From Ancylobacter sonchi (GTDB lineage Bacteria > Pseudomonadota > Alphaproteobacteria > Rhizobiales > Xanthobacteraceae): 64,000 nt of DNA. Numbering within the stretch: position 1 is the stretch's first letter; every line of letters starts with the position of its first letter. Location of the stretch: the NCBI RefSeq assembly GCF_018390695.1, contig NZ_JAHBGF010000020.1, positions 124,001 through 188,000 of the forward strand. Direction: 5' to 3'. Shown here piece by piece: positions 9,059 to 17,431 of the stretch. The translations under genes and the position numbers were made by a program. The notes under the pieces are model-generated. The model had not been told where the DNA came from. It ran no database searches and worked only from the letters and a program-made list of their open reading frames with translations.

Positions 9059-9582
9059 CGCAGCACCTCCACCACCATGGGCATGCCGTTCACGACGACG
9101 CGCTCTCTGCTGAGTCCCTCCCGCGAAGGAGCGCGCTTCGGGTGCATCGTCACCAGGGGCCAGTGCATGGCCTTGAATGACTGGCCGGTAATGTCCGCAA
9201 GCTGCTGCAGCGCGGCGTTGCTGGCGTCGCGACGCTCGACGCGGGTGTCGCTCATGATCTGGGAGTACCAGAACTCATCGCGCAGCAGGTGGGCGGCATC
9301 CGGGTCGGCCGCCATGTCATCTTCGGCGTCATGTGGCTCGTCATTAATGTCGCCGCCGCCATCGTCGTCCGGCTCGGCCGTGCCGGATGCATCTAGCGTG
9401 CACCAGGCAAGGGCATGGTACTGATTGCCGCTCAGCGTCCAGCCGAGTTCTTGCTCGGCGTCAGCGTCGCCCTCCAGGGCGTCCAGGGCCTCTATGGCGC
9501 GCTCGATGATCTGTGTTAGCTCGCGACGCAGCGTGGCGCGGTCGGCGGGCGGGGCTTGCCCGTAGTCTTCGTGGATAAGCAT
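9055..9582 (-). CDS. hypothetical acidic protein coupled to the preceding gene
   Basis: I chose the ATG at 9582 (MLIHEDYGQAPPADRATLRR); a longer reading to 9783 runs through repeated leader sequence of non-coding character. The product is 175 residues with an acidic centre (DDDGGGDINDEPHDAEDD). No family is recognised. It shares a 4-bp overlap with the 183-residue gene downstream, so both form a two-gene unit. The leader contains a hairpin and a repeated motif described separately. Confidence 0.55.
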   Translation of the reverse strand: MLIHEDYGQAPPADRATLRRELTQIIERAIEALDALEGDADAEQELGWTLSGNQYHALAWCTLDASGTAEPDDDGGGDINDEPHDAEDDMAADPDAAHLLRDEFWYSQIMSDTRVERRDASNAALQQLADITGQSFKAMHWPLVTMHPKRAPSREGLSRERVVVNGMPMVVEVLR

Positions 9583-9589
9583 GGGGTGC

Positions 9590-9876
9590 GTCTCAGGTTT
9601 CGGCTTGTCACGGCCGTGCCGACGGACAGAGTCGGCATCCGGGGGGTGACAACCAGCCTGAGAGACTGGCCGAACGCTTTTAAGGGTTGCCCCTCTGGAC
9701 AGCACGTCCGACCCCGGACAATATTGATCCGGTCGGATCCGAGCCGCCAAGCTCGTCCGTCGCCTGCCATCGCTGGCAAGCATATTTAACCGCCGCCCAA
9801 CGCTGCCAGGCGTCAGGGCAATTCCTGCCAGGGAATATGCGGTCTATCTCAGGTCCGGGTTGTCACGCCCACGGAC
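9590..9876 (-). other. leader region with duplicated hairpin-plus-GTGACAA motif
   Basis: The roughly 380 bp between the second integrase and the 175-residue gene hold no credible gene. Read on the minus strand, a motif GTCCGT-GGC-CGTGACAA-CCG-ACCTGAGA occurs twice, at about 9876-9845 and 9630-9590, each preceded by a small hairpin (gattc/gaatc; gccgac/gtcggc). A further inverted copy of TTGTCAC/GTGACAA lies at 9605-9611 and 9646-9652. This could be an operator or a translational leader; its function is unknown. Confidence 0.3.
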
Positions 9877-9960
9877 ACCTTCACCCCGATTCCGAGAATC
9901 TGCAAGCTTCCCCTTGTGGGGGCGGCCGCGTGCCGGTGCTTACAGGCACACGGAGAGGGT

Positions 9961-11100
9961 CTAGTTCATATTTGGATCGCCCTCTGACTTGTTCGCCGCC
10001 ATTCGCTCGTGAAACGCACGCGCGAGCCGCCGCTGATTGACAGAGCGGGTGTAGCGGTCGACCTCCTTAGCGTTCCTATGTCCCGTGAATGCCATGATCT
10101 CACGATCGGTAGCGCCAAGCTCCGCGAGATGCGCTGAAAAGTATTTGCGCAGACCGTGCGCGGAGCGGCCTTCCAAGCCGGCCTTCTTGCACCAGATCCG
10201 GAATTGATTGCCGAACGAGTTGGCGCTCGGAAATGGGCGCCCGTGATCATTCACTAGGAACGTCTTGCGTTCGTTCGGGACCCCGGCCAGCGCCGCTAAC
10301 AGCTCAGCGCCAATCGGGAGAGTTAGCGTTACCGGCTTTCGCTGCCGATTTTTCCATTGGGTGAATGTGATGCTGTCGTCATGCACCATGTCGGCGCCCA
10401 GCCTGTGGATGTCGGAAATCCGCTGGCCCAACTCGAGAAACAACAGCAGGGCAAGGTGAGCCATGGTGCCGGGTGGGTGAGTTCTGCGGAAGCGGGAGAC
10501 ATCCCAGTCGGTCCAAGCCGGTATGCCATCGGGCCGCATAGGGGGCAGATATCGGACGTCTCGCGCCGGGTTTGATTGCAAACTTCCGTGCACTTGAGCG
10601 TCGATGCCATAGGCAAAGACTTGGCGCAGCGCTTTTAGGCGACCGTTCGCCGCGGAGGGCGTTGGATTTCCGTGAACATCGCATGCCTTCCGGTCCCGGA
10701 GAGCGCGCACCGCCTTGCCGGTGAATTTGGCAAGCGAAACGGACGAATATGTACCCCTCCGCTCATCGCTACCGGGGACACTCTCTGCCAGGATCGAATC
10801 TACAATCTGCCGCCGCACGCGCTGCGTGCGGTCGTCGAGCCGCTTGAACTCGGCCGAGCCGTAGTACTGCAGGACCAGCCAGCCAAAGGTGCCCACGGAC
10901 TCGCATTTGCGGTCGACTGGCTCTAGCGTAGGGGTACGCTGAAGTAGCTGACGATAGTGCGCGTTGAACGCCTCTGAGTAGGGCGGATCAGTCATCCGCA
11001 CCTTCGCGCGACCGCGGCGTCGGAAGTAGACATAGACCTTGCCGGTCTTCCTATCCACCTCCTCGCTGACGTATTTCGGCAGGGTGCTGCGCTTGGCCAT
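9961..11100 (-). CDS. tyrosine-type site-specific integrase (second integrase)
   Basis: The start is the ATG at 11100 (MAKRSTLPKYVSEEVDRK) with GGAGCT upstream. The 379-residue product has an N-terminal arm-binding region, a core-binding domain and a catalytic domain. The visible tetrad parts are Arg in LGQRISDIHR, HGLRKYFSAHLAELG (HxxR), TGHRN and the nucleophile Tyr in EVDRYTRSVNQRR. The fold matches phage integrases of the Rhizobiales type and not the P4 type seen at 26975. It lies about 1.6 kb inside attL. It may be left from a nested element, or may serve the adjacent cargo block. Confidence 0.88.
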   Translation of the reverse strand: MAKRSTLPKYVSEEVDRKTGKVYVYFRRRGRAKVRMTDPPYSEAFNAHYRQLLQRTPTLEPVDRKCESVGTFGWLVLQYYGSAEFKRLDDRTQRVRRQIVDSILAESVPGSDERRGTYSSVSLAKFTGKAVRALRDRKACDVHGNPTPSAANGRLKALRQVFAYGIDAQVHGSLQSNPARDVRYLPPMRPDGIPAWTDWDVSRFRRTHPPGTMAHLALLLFLELGQRISDIHRLGADMVHDDSITFTQWKNRQRKPVTLTLPIGAELLAALAGVPNERKTFLVNDHGRPFPSANSFGNQFRIWCKKAGLEGRSAHGLRKYFSAHLAELGATDREIMAFTGHRNAKEVDRYTRSVNQRRLARAFHERMAANKSEGDPNMN

Positions 11101-11179
11101 GGGGAGCTCCATCAACCGCCGCAGCATCATCGGTCCTAACGCGCGCGCAGCCAAGCAAGTCCCACCAGAGGACCACCCC

Positions 11180-11521
11180 ATGCCCTTAAAACCCGCAGTC
11201 ACCTACACCCCTGAAGAAGTCGAGAAGACCCGGCTCGAGCAGCTGGCCGCTGCTGCTGAGGAGCGCGAGACCACGCCGGAGGAGCTCGCCGCAGATTTCG
11301 CGCCGGGCACGTTCGGCTGCCATGAAGCGCTGCAAATGGCGTCGGTGTTCAATGACTCAGTTGAGCGACACCTGGCCGACCATCCTTCGATCCTGACGAA
11401 CCCCGAATGGTATGCCCTCGCGCATGAGGCGGGGTTAGCGCTGTGGAACCTCTATCAGGCCATCGGCGGGGAGCACCTGCGAGGAGATGGGGACGGGCAG
11501 GCGGAAGAGGCTGCACCCTGA
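11180..11521 (+). CDS. hypothetical protein upstream of the HEPN-like gene
   Basis: The start is the ATG at 11180 behind agagga. The 113-residue product (MPLKPAVTYTPEEVEKTRLE) is helical and acidic, with no membrane segment and no recognised domain. It is divergent from the second integrase, with about 80 bp between the starts. Its stop at 11519-11521 is 11 bp before the GTG of the HEPN-like gene, whose ribosome-binding site directly follows it, so the two genes are probably co-transcribed. It could be an antidote partner of the HEPN-like protein by arrangement only; no sequence evidence supports that. Confidence 0.55.
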   Translation: MPLKPAVTYTPEEVEKTRLEQLAAAAEERETTPEELAADFAPGTFGCHEALQMASVFNDSVERHLADHPSILTNPEWYALAHEAGLALWNLYQAIGGEHLRGDGDGQAEEAAP

Positions 11522-11532
11522 CGGAGGACCGA

Positions 11533-12081
11533 GTGGTGCACGACGAGGATGAGGTAGGTAGAGGCTTTTTTAGAACCCCCGCCGGGAAGCACATAGCCTA
11601 CGCTAAGCGGCACCTTGAGGGCGCCCTCACACTGACGGAGGCAATGCACGACAAGGGGCGAATACTGCACCTGCCCGCCCTACATCTTGCCGGCCACGGG
11701 TTGGAGCTTATGCTCAAGGCGGCCATTTTGTTCAATGGCGGCACTGTCAATACCGGCCGCGGTGGTCACGACATCGAACAGATGTGGAGACGGCAGGAGG
11801 CCGAGCCGGTTAGAATTCATGTCCGAATCAACGCCAACATCGCCCACTCAATCGAGTTGGAGGCTGACCGCTATTGCGGCGTCGAAGGCATCGAAGACGC
11901 GGCGCTGTTAGCCGAAGAGTACGTCCTTGCGCTCGGCAGGCTTCATGCGCTGGCCAAGAAATATCCGCTTCGATACCCAATGGACGAAGCCGTGGAGGCG
12001 CCCAGAGCTCCACTGCTCGTTCAGGCGCTCTGGCGAACATCAGATGATTTCGTCAAGCGCTGGGATGATTTTCGGGCGTAG
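11533..12081 (+). CDS. HEPN-like domain protein
   Basis: I chose GTG at 11533 because a GGAGG lies 5 bp upstream and it follows the preceding stop closely. The 182-residue helical protein carries ALHLAGHGLELMLKAAILF, a long buried helix with polar face residues, followed by a GHDIEQMW segment. This pattern is seen in HEPN/AbiV-like proteins, some of which are RNases in toxin-antitoxin and abortive-infection systems. A clear R-x4-6-H catalytic pair is not obvious, so RNase activity is not established. It sits in the cargo block of the element. Confidence 0.5.
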   Translation: MVHDEDEVGRGFFRTPAGKHIAYAKRHLEGALTLTEAMHDKGRILHLPALHLAGHGLELMLKAAILFNGGTVNTGRGGHDIEQMWRRQEAEPVRIHVRINANIAHSIELEADRYCGVEGIEDAALLAEEYVLALGRLHALAKKYPLRYPMDEAVEAPRAPLLVQALWRTSDDFVKRWDDFRA

Positions 12082-12134
12082 ATGGCGCCCGTCAGCACCT
12101 ATCGCCGCGGAGCGTTCGCAACTGCAGCGGACCT

Positions 12135-12518
12135 TTAAAACTCCAACCCGGTCTTCTCCTGAAGTTGCTTTTTTCCGACCGCCTTCGCGATCTCCCAGAT
12201 GAAATCCAGCGTAGCAACTCCGCCCTTTCCAGCCGCAGCCCTTGTGCGCTGCCAAATCTCCTGGTCGCGAACTGCAGACAAAAACTCGTGCCCGTTCCAT
12301 GTAAGTTTGCGGAATATCAAATCCCCACTTGCGCCGAAGCTGGCCTCTATAAGGCCGCCATCAATCAGCATTTCAGCGTGAGCTACAATTTCATCAGGGG
12401 TTCTTCCATCGATGCTGAGATCTTCGTCTCCATAAGAAAATACAAATGTCGTAAGTGGTTTTGACGTGCCCTCGAGTCGGAAAAGTAATTCCCTGATCAG
12501 ATCCATATCGCGCTTCAT
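12135..12518 (-). CDS. DUF2513 domain protein
   Basis: The start at 12518 is decided by GGAGG five bases upstream and the typical opening MKRDMDLIRELLFRLEG. The 127-residue product matches the DUF2513 family: an N-terminal helix-turn-helix-like region with a YHAEMLIDGGLIEA-type segment (here HAEMLIDGGLIEASF), a GHEFLSAVRDQEIWQ stretch and a C-terminal helix. These small, probably DNA-binding proteins occur in prophages and islands. It converges with the HEPN-like gene and is on the opposite strand to its cargo neighbours. Confidence 0.75.
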   Translation of the reverse strand: MKRDMDLIRELLFRLEGTSKPLTTFVFSYGDEDLSIDGRTPDEIVAHAEMLIDGGLIEASFGASGDLIFRKLTWNGHEFLSAVRDQEIWQRTRAAAGKGGVATLDFIWEIAKAVGKKQLQEKTGLEF

Positions 12519-12653
12519 AAAGCCTCCGAGTTCCGTGGTTGCCAAAAGCTATCACCAATCACCTTACTCTTTGTCGTGCCGACTATCAGACTCAATAGTG
12601 ACAATGGCAATGTGCCATGTCATCTTTGCTGCCGTCGAGACTGGGAGTGCAAA

Positions 12654-12971
12654 GTGATTGCTCTTGATAAGTCAGAGGTGAATGTTCGTGGCGACCAACT
12701 CGGTGACATTTGGTGGCGCGGGAAGCAATGGGCCGTTACGAGCGACGGCATAGAGGCGCTTGATGGCACCTATGTTGCCGAGAAGCATAGACTTCTTGAG
12801 GAAATCGAAGAGTGGCCCTGGCCTCGTCAATTGAGTGAAAAAACCTGGTGTGACAGCGATGAATTCGCCACAGCGTTTATGGTTGGTCTCGTTCTTCACG
12901 GATATTCGCGGGTAGATAGCGCGAAGCTTCGCAGGCATTTTGATAAGATGGCGCGAGCCAGTGAAGAGTAG
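12654..12971 (+). CDS. hypothetical cargo protein (AT-richer)
   Basis: The start proposed is GTG at 12654 behind gggag (product begins VIALDKSEVNVRGDQLGD, 105 residues). It has a Trp-rich N-terminal half (IWWRGKQWAVTSDGIEALDG) and a helical C-terminus, and no recognised family. The base composition from about 12.1 to 13.4 kb is visibly lower in GC than the surrounding phage genes, which points to separate acquisition. An earlier ATG at 12576 in the same frame is possible but gives an unlikely Cys-rich lead. Confidence 0.45.
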   Translation: MIALDKSEVNVRGDQLGDIWWRGKQWAVTSDGIEALDGTYVAEKHRLLEEIEEWPWPRQLSEKTWCDSDEFATAFMVGLVLHGYSRVDSAKLRRHFDKMARASEE

Positions 12972-13020
12972 ATGTATTTGTGTAATTTACAGATAATATC
13001 TCCACGCCCATCGCTCTCGA

Positions 13021-13416
13021 ATGTCTAAGTCATCGGATGAGCAGGAAATGACAAAAATTAATCCCGAAACATTTATGCGTGCGGTTGTAGATAAAGAAAA
13101 CAAAGCGAAATGGATGCACGAGCGGGTGGTTCGGTCAATCGTTGAATTCGAGAACAAACTCGATGTTGATCAGGAGGTCGGAGCAAGGCTCGTAAATTTC
13201 TCAAACGACGAAACCATAGCTATAGATGATGTCGGCTTTTGGGGGCCGGACATCATAAAATTCTACGGAAAGAACGCCCAAGGAAATCCCGTGGAGCTTA
13301 TTCAACATATTTCGCAACTGAGTGTTCTGTTGGTGGCGATAAAGGTGAAGAATGAATCTCCGAAGAGAATCGGGTTTACTTTAAGTCGCTACCTCGCAGA
13401 TGGTGTCCCCGACTAA
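13021..13416 (+). CDS. DUF6173-like hypothetical protein
   Basis: The 131-residue product shows the patterns VGARLVNFSNDETIAIDDVG, a WGPDIIKFYG segment and NPVELIQHISQLSVLLVA, which I recall from the small-protein family DUF6173 of alphaproteobacteria; the match is from memory. It is a soluble alpha/beta protein without membrane segments. Its base composition is much more AT-rich than the tail genes to the right. It ends 8 bp before the stop of gpD on the opposite strand. Confidence 0.5.
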   Translation: MSKSSDEQEMTKINPETFMRAVVDKENKAKWMHERVVRSIVEFENKLDVDQEVGARLVNFSNDETIAIDDVGFWGPDIIKFYGKNAQGNPVELIQHISQLSVLLVAIKVKNESPKRIGFTLSRYLADGVPD

Positions 13417-13424
13417 CCCGCCCC

Positions 13425-14414
13425 TCAGGGCCTCAACCTCGCCTCGACGTCGACGGTGTATCCGGCCTTGGAAATCGTGTGCGTGGCCGTCTCGATGATG
13501 AACTGCAGCCCGTCTAGCTCAGGCCGGACGCCGGCATAGACGAACGGGCAACCCGCCCTGACGGTGGGATCACCGAATAGCGTCACCGACGTGCGGATGG
13601 TGTTGCTCTTTAGGTCTCTAGCCTTGGACTTTGCGGCCTTCTTGGCCTCGGCCTCGTCGGCATAGGGCTCGGGAAGCGTCAGGCTCGCGGAGCCCTCATC
13701 GTCGCTGTCTTCCTCGACTTCGACGAGCTCAGCTTTGGCGCGATCCTGGTGGCGAGCCTTCACGCTCTTGAATCGCTCACGCAGCGCGAACGTCGTGCGG
13801 CAGGAGCCCTCCACAATGTTGTACGGCGACGCCGTAATGGTGGGCATGGACTTGCCACTGGCCGTCGTGCCGCCGCCCTTCTTGGCAAACACCAGGCGGC
13901 CGGCCTTCACCGACACCAGGGCGTCGTGGCGCTCGGCGAGGCGAGCAACGACGTCTATGTCACCTTCATCCAATTGCCCGAACCACTCATAGGTGTGGGC
14001 GCCAACCTCGGCGTCGATCGCGGGCGTCAGGCCGTTGTCGTTGGCGATCTGGGTGACGATGTCCTTGACCGTCTTGTTGTCCCAGTGCCGGGCTTTGCGC
14101 TCTTTCAACTTGTCCCGGAAGTTCGCGCCCTTGCCGTTGACGGTCATGCCGTACGGGAGGCACTGAACCTCCGGGTCATCGGCGGTGTAGTCGCCGAAGA
14201 ACACCACGCCGGTTTCGAGATAGCCGAGCGAAGCCGAGATGGTGTCGCCCTTCCGGGGGATGCGCGCGAACGGGCTGCCGTCGTTCAGCTGGCACGAGAT
14301 GGAGTCGGACGTCAGGCCATCCTTGTCGGTAATGGTCACCGACACGAGTCGGTCATTGAACGTCGACGCCACCGGCTTGCCGTTGACGCTGATTTCGGCT
14401 GTGGGGGTTTTCAT
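13425..14414 (-). CDS. phage late control / tail hub protein gpD-like
   Basis: The start at 14414 (MKTPTAEISVNGKPVASTFNDRLV) overlaps the stop of the 27-residue gene upstream; a longer frame lacks homology. The 329-residue protein matches the P2 gpD / Mu gp44 family, the central baseplate hub at the tail tip, with KGANFRDKLKERKARHWDNK and the following TVKDIVTQIANDNGLTP segments as typical landmarks. It would cap the tail and link tube to spike. It is the last gene of the structural unit. P2-type phages normally encode gpU and gpX nearby, and neither is recognisable here. Confidence 0.85.
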   Translation of the reverse strand: MKTPTAEISVNGKPVASTFNDRLVSVTITDKDGLTSDSISCQLNDGSPFARIPRKGDTISASLGYLETGVVFFGDYTADDPEVQCLPYGMTVNGKGANFRDKLKERKARHWDNKTVKDIVTQIANDNGLTPAIDAEVGAHTYEWFGQLDEGDIDVVARLAERHDALVSVKAGRLVFAKKGGGTTASGKSMPTITASPYNIVEGSCRTTFALRERFKSVKARHQDRAKAELVEVEEDSDDEGSASLTLPEPYADEAEAKKAAKSKARDLKSNTIRTSVTLFGDPTVRAGCPFVYAGVRPELDGLQFIIETATHTISKAGYTVDVEARLRP

Positions 14415-14494
14415 GGCCGTTGCTCCTGCACGGCCCGAAGGGCGAGCCAGTAGCCGATGACGATTCCGAGGGCGGTGAAGGTGGCGGCGATCAT
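14411..14494 (-). CDS. 27-residue membrane-like microprotein between tail genes
   Basis: The frame MIAATFTALGIVIGYWLALR plus seven more residues starts at an ATGA overlap with the 91-residue gene upstream and stops in an ATGA-type overlap with the gpD start at 14414. Such coupling on both sides supports translation. One hydrophobic segment covers most of the peptide. Possible roles are a small membrane peptide or a translational relay that keeps gpD coupled. It was not matched to a family. Confidence 0.45.
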   Translation of the reverse strand: MIAATFTALGIVIGYWLALRAVQEQRP

Positions 14495-14766
14495 GCGGCA
14501 GCTCCTGGACGTTGTTCGTTGAACAGCTCTCGAGCCGCCCGCTGGACGGCTGCGCGGACCTGCTCGTCGACAATGGTGACGGCACCAGCGCCGACACGAT
14601 CCGGCATCAGGACGGCGTGGCCGGCCCCCGTCGCGATAGCGAGACGCATCCGTCTGACGCGGATGGCCTCGCCGATCTCGAGGTCGAACTCGGCAATGGT
14701 TTTGGTGTTGCCCTGGCGAGCATAGGCGGGGCGAAGGTTGCTGACGCGGATGGTCAGGTCGCTCAT
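14491..14766 (-). CDS. small protein in the gpU/gpX position, possibly SpoVG-like
   Basis: This 91-residue product lies between the tape measure and gpD, where P2-like phages put gpU and gpX. It does not look like LysM-type gpX. The order of strands and helix (FDLEIGEAIRVRRMRLA, then HAVLMPDRV, then a helix DEQVRAAVQRAARELF) resembles the small SpoVG fold, whose members bind nucleic acid; this is my structural guess from pattern alone. Its stop overlaps the start of the 27-residue gene, and its start is next to the tape measure stop. Confidence 0.5.
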   Translation of the reverse strand: MSDLTIRVSNLRPAYARQGNTKTIAEFDLEIGEAIRVRRMRLAIATGAGHAVLMPDRVGAGAVTIVDEQVRAAVQRAARELFNEQRPGAAA

Positions 14767-14767
14767 T

Positions 14768-17038
14768 CTAATATGTCCTCACAAACGCGCCGCCGCGCTG
14801 GCGGGCGAGCTTGGCGTCGAGCTCGTGCATCACGGCGCGAGCGATGTCTTGCGGCGATTGACCAGGCGCAGTTGTGATGTGAATCCCGCCCACTTCGATC
14901 GTGGTGGCTCCGGCCATCCCGGCCGTCTCACCGGCGTCATGGACGTAGCCGCTGCGCCGCGGCGTGAACAATTCTGGCCCGAGCTCGCCGGTCAAATAAG
15001 TCCGCCCGGCCGACACCGGGCCGCCTGCAGCACGAGCGCCGTCGACGGTGGGCGCGCCCACGCCTGGCATGCCATTCCAGCCGGGGTCCGGCTTGTAGCC
15101 GCCAGCCGGCGGCGAGAAGCCGTTGTTGGGGCCGCCGCCTGAGGAGAAGACGTTGCCGATCGCCTTCGCCGCAGACCCGGCCAGTTCCATCAGCCTGGAC
15201 AGCCAGCCGCCGACCTTCGACAGTCCTTCGATCAACGTCGCGACACCGCCGCCAGCGAGTGCGCCCAATCTCTCGCCCCATGCGCGCCATTTGGCGCCGC
15301 TCTCATCGATCGGCCCCAGCAGCCCGGTGATCTTTTTCCAAATGGTCGAAACCGCCGTGGCGAACTTCTCCACCAGAGGTTTCGCGGGTCCGAGAGCGTT
15401 CATGAACGACTTGCCAAAAGAGGAGAACATCTCCCCGACGCCGTCCCAGTTCTTGTAAATGAACACGCCCGCCGCGACGATGCCCGCAATGATCGCGCCG
15501 ACGCCTGAGGAGACGAACGCGAACCGCAGAGCGATGCCCACTCCGCGGATGGCCACCCGGAACAGCCGCAGAGGATTGAGCAGGCCGAGCAGCGAGGCGC
15601 CCATGGTCGACAAGGCCGTACCGATGCCGCCGATCTTGGCCGCTGCCGCAAAGCCGATCATGGCAGTTCGAGCGCCACGGAGAGCTGCGCCGAAGGGAAG
15701 GAAGGCCAGGCTGGCAATCCGGGCGGCACCCGCGACGACGCGAAGGCCACCGGCGGCGGCCATGAGGAGGTTTCCCTTGAGCCACAGGCCGGCATAGCGG
15801 GCCGCCGTCATTGCGATGTTCAGGCCGATGAAGCCCGCCGACGCCGCGGCGATGCGGGTCGTCATCTGATGGTTCGCTGCCACCCATGTCTTAATTGACC
15901 GGATGTACGGCTTCAGCGCCTCGGTGCCAGCCACCACCGCCGGTTCGAACGCCTGGCCGATCTCCACCGACAGGTCGACGACTTCATTCCGCAGCATCTG
16001 CAGAGCGAATTTCGACCGCTGCGAGGCGATCTCAAACTCGCGCTGGGCCGATCCGGCGTACTTCGACTCGTCGGCTATATAGCTGAGGACTTCCTCGAGC
16101 AGCTTGCCGTTGGTGATGAGCGGGGTAAGCGCTCGAGCCTCGGCACCAAACAGCTGCCTGATCAGGGCGGCTCGCTTTTCCGGTTTCACCTTGTTGATGC
16201 GAGCGAAGACGTCGCGCATCGTGCCGACGGCATCTTTCTGCATCCCCTTAGCTACCTTGCGGTAGTCGAGGCCTAGCTGCTTATAGGCGCCAAGCTGTGA
16301 CTTGGTCGCCGATTCGCCGGCCGTAAGCGCGGCGCCCATGTTGTTAAAGCTAGTAGCCGCAACGTCCGCCTGGAAGCCGGCGGACTCCATTCCGGCGCCG
16401 AGCGCGGCCGCCTGTTCCGTCGTGAAGCCGAACTGTTGGGCCATCGGGGCCGCGCGCAGAGTGAAGTCCAGGATGCGGCTGGCGCTGGCAGCGGTGTTGT
16501 TGCCGAGATAATTGATCGCGTCAGCGAGTTTGATGGTCCCGTCGAGCGTCCGGCCGGTGGACGTCTTGAGCTCGGCGAGCGCCTGACCCGCTTCCTGGCC
16601 TGACAGGTCCCATGCGACGCCGACCTTACTGGCCATTTCCGTGAATTTAGTGAGGTCGGCCGTGGCGATGCCGCCTTGGCCGCCCGCCGCCGCCAGCTTG
16701 GCCAGATCGTTCGCCGCCATCGGGATCCGAAGCGACATGTCGCGGATGACGGCGCCGAGCTCCTGGAGTCCGGTGGGCGTCGGGAAGTCGACCACCTTCT
16801 TGATGTCGGAGAGCGCGTCGTTCCAGGCGATGGCCGCCTCGGTCGGAGCCTTGATCGCCTCGTACAGCACCCATCCCGCCGCGGCGGCGTCGATCATCTG
16901 CCCACGGGCGACAGACAGCTTCTGGTTGTTGGCAGCAATGGCGGATTGCATCCGGCCGACAGCAGCGTTGACGCCTTTAATCGGCCCGCTGATCTTGTCG
17001 ATCAGCGAGACAATGAGTTTACTTTCGAGAGTTGCCAT
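14768..17038 (-). CDS. phage tail tape measure protein
   Basis: The 756-residue product (from ATG 17038, MATLESKLIVSLIDKISGPI; an in-frame ATG lies 12 bases earlier) has the TP901-type core at about residues 60-400, including FTTEQAAALGAGMESAGF, and central hydrophobic segments, a Gly-rich part and a C-terminal region. Tape measures set tail length and act in DNA ejection. By the rule of about 1.5 Angstrom per residue the tail would be of order 110 nm if this protein is used. Its start is overlapped by the frameshifted end of the tail chaperone E', as in P2 and lambda. Confidence 0.9.
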   Translation of the reverse strand: MATLESKLIVSLIDKISGPIKGVNAAVGRMQSAIAANNQKLSVARGQMIDAAAAGWVLYEAIKAPTEAAIAWNDALSDIKKVVDFPTPTGLQELGAVIRDMSLRIPMAANDLAKLAAAGGQGGIATADLTKFTEMASKVGVAWDLSGQEAGQALAELKTSTGRTLDGTIKLADAINYLGNNTAASASRILDFTLRAAPMAQQFGFTTEQAAALGAGMESAGFQADVAATSFNNMGAALTAGESATKSQLGAYKQLGLDYRKVAKGMQKDAVGTMRDVFARINKVKPEKRAALIRQLFGAEARALTPLITNGKLLEEVLSYIADESKYAGSAQREFEIASQRSKFALQMLRNEVVDLSVEIGQAFEPAVVAGTEALKPYIRSIKTWVAANHQMTTRIAAASAGFIGLNIAMTAARYAGLWLKGNLLMAAAGGLRVVAGAARIASLAFLPFGAALRGARTAMIGFAAAAKIGGIGTALSTMGASLLGLLNPLRLFRVAIRGVGIALRFAFVSSGVGAIIAGIVAAGVFIYKNWDGVGEMFSSFGKSFMNALGPAKPLVEKFATAVSTIWKKITGLLGPIDESGAKWRAWGERLGALAGGGVATLIEGLSKVGGWLSRLMELAGSAAKAIGNVFSSGGGPNNGFSPPAGGYKPDPGWNGMPGVGAPTVDGARAAGGPVSAGRTYLTGELGPELFTPRRSGYVHDAGETAGMAGATTIEVGGIHITTAPGQSPQDIARAVMHELDAKLARQRGGAFVRTY

Positions 17039-17431
17039 CACCGGCACCATTTATGGCGCGGCACAGCTTCTCAGCAGCCGCGAGATATCGCTGAAATTTA
17101 TCGATCGGCCAGCTCTCGACGACATCGACGGACGTCGAGAGCTGATAAGAAACGAAGGCGACCGCCTCGGTTACTCCGCCGCCAGTTCGGACAAAAAACC
17201 TTGAGTCGCCGCGCTGATCTTCTTGAAGTCGCGCATAGGGATCTTCTGGAATACGGGCAGAGTGCTGCCGGCCATCAGGGCAAGCACCGCAAGGGTTTTA
17301 TTGAACTCGCCGTTCACCAGATCGGACGCGGCGTAGTCGCCGGTCACCGGCTCGCGGAAGGTGAAGCGGCTGTACGTCTTGCCCTCGTGCTCGAGCGGCT
17401 TCGACAATTCGACGGTGACGAGCTCAGACAT
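17019..17431 (-). CDS. tail assembly chaperone E-E' made by programmed -1 frameshift
   Basis: The 0-frame gene E (17431 to stop 17171) contains the heptamer T_TTT_TTG at 17198-17192 in the exact X_XXY_YYZ phase (codons GGT TTT TTG). A -1 slip there opens a frame without stops to TAA at 17021-17019, adding 57 codons that begin VRTGGGVTEAVAFVSYQL and continue with a WPIDKFQRYLAAAEK segment. The total is about 137 residues. The same heptamer and arrangement make P2 E+E'. The extension overlaps the tape measure start. This is direct sequence evidence; slippage itself is inferred. Confidence 0.8.
17171..17431 (-). CDS. tail assembly chaperone E (unshifted product)
   Basis: This 86-residue protein, MSELVTVELSKPLEHEGKTY, belongs to the P2 gpE-type tail assembly chaperone family (TAC_7). 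It is the abundant short product; chaperones of this kind coat the tape measure during tail tube growth and are absent from the finished tail. The segment PVTGDYAASDLVNGEFNKT is typical. It starts at an overlap with the 50-residue gene upstream. Confidence 0.85.
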   Translation of the reverse strand: MSELVTVELSKPLEHEGKTYSRFTFREPVTGDYAASDLVNGEFNKTLAVLALMAGSTLPVFQKIPMRDFKKISAATQGFLSELAAE

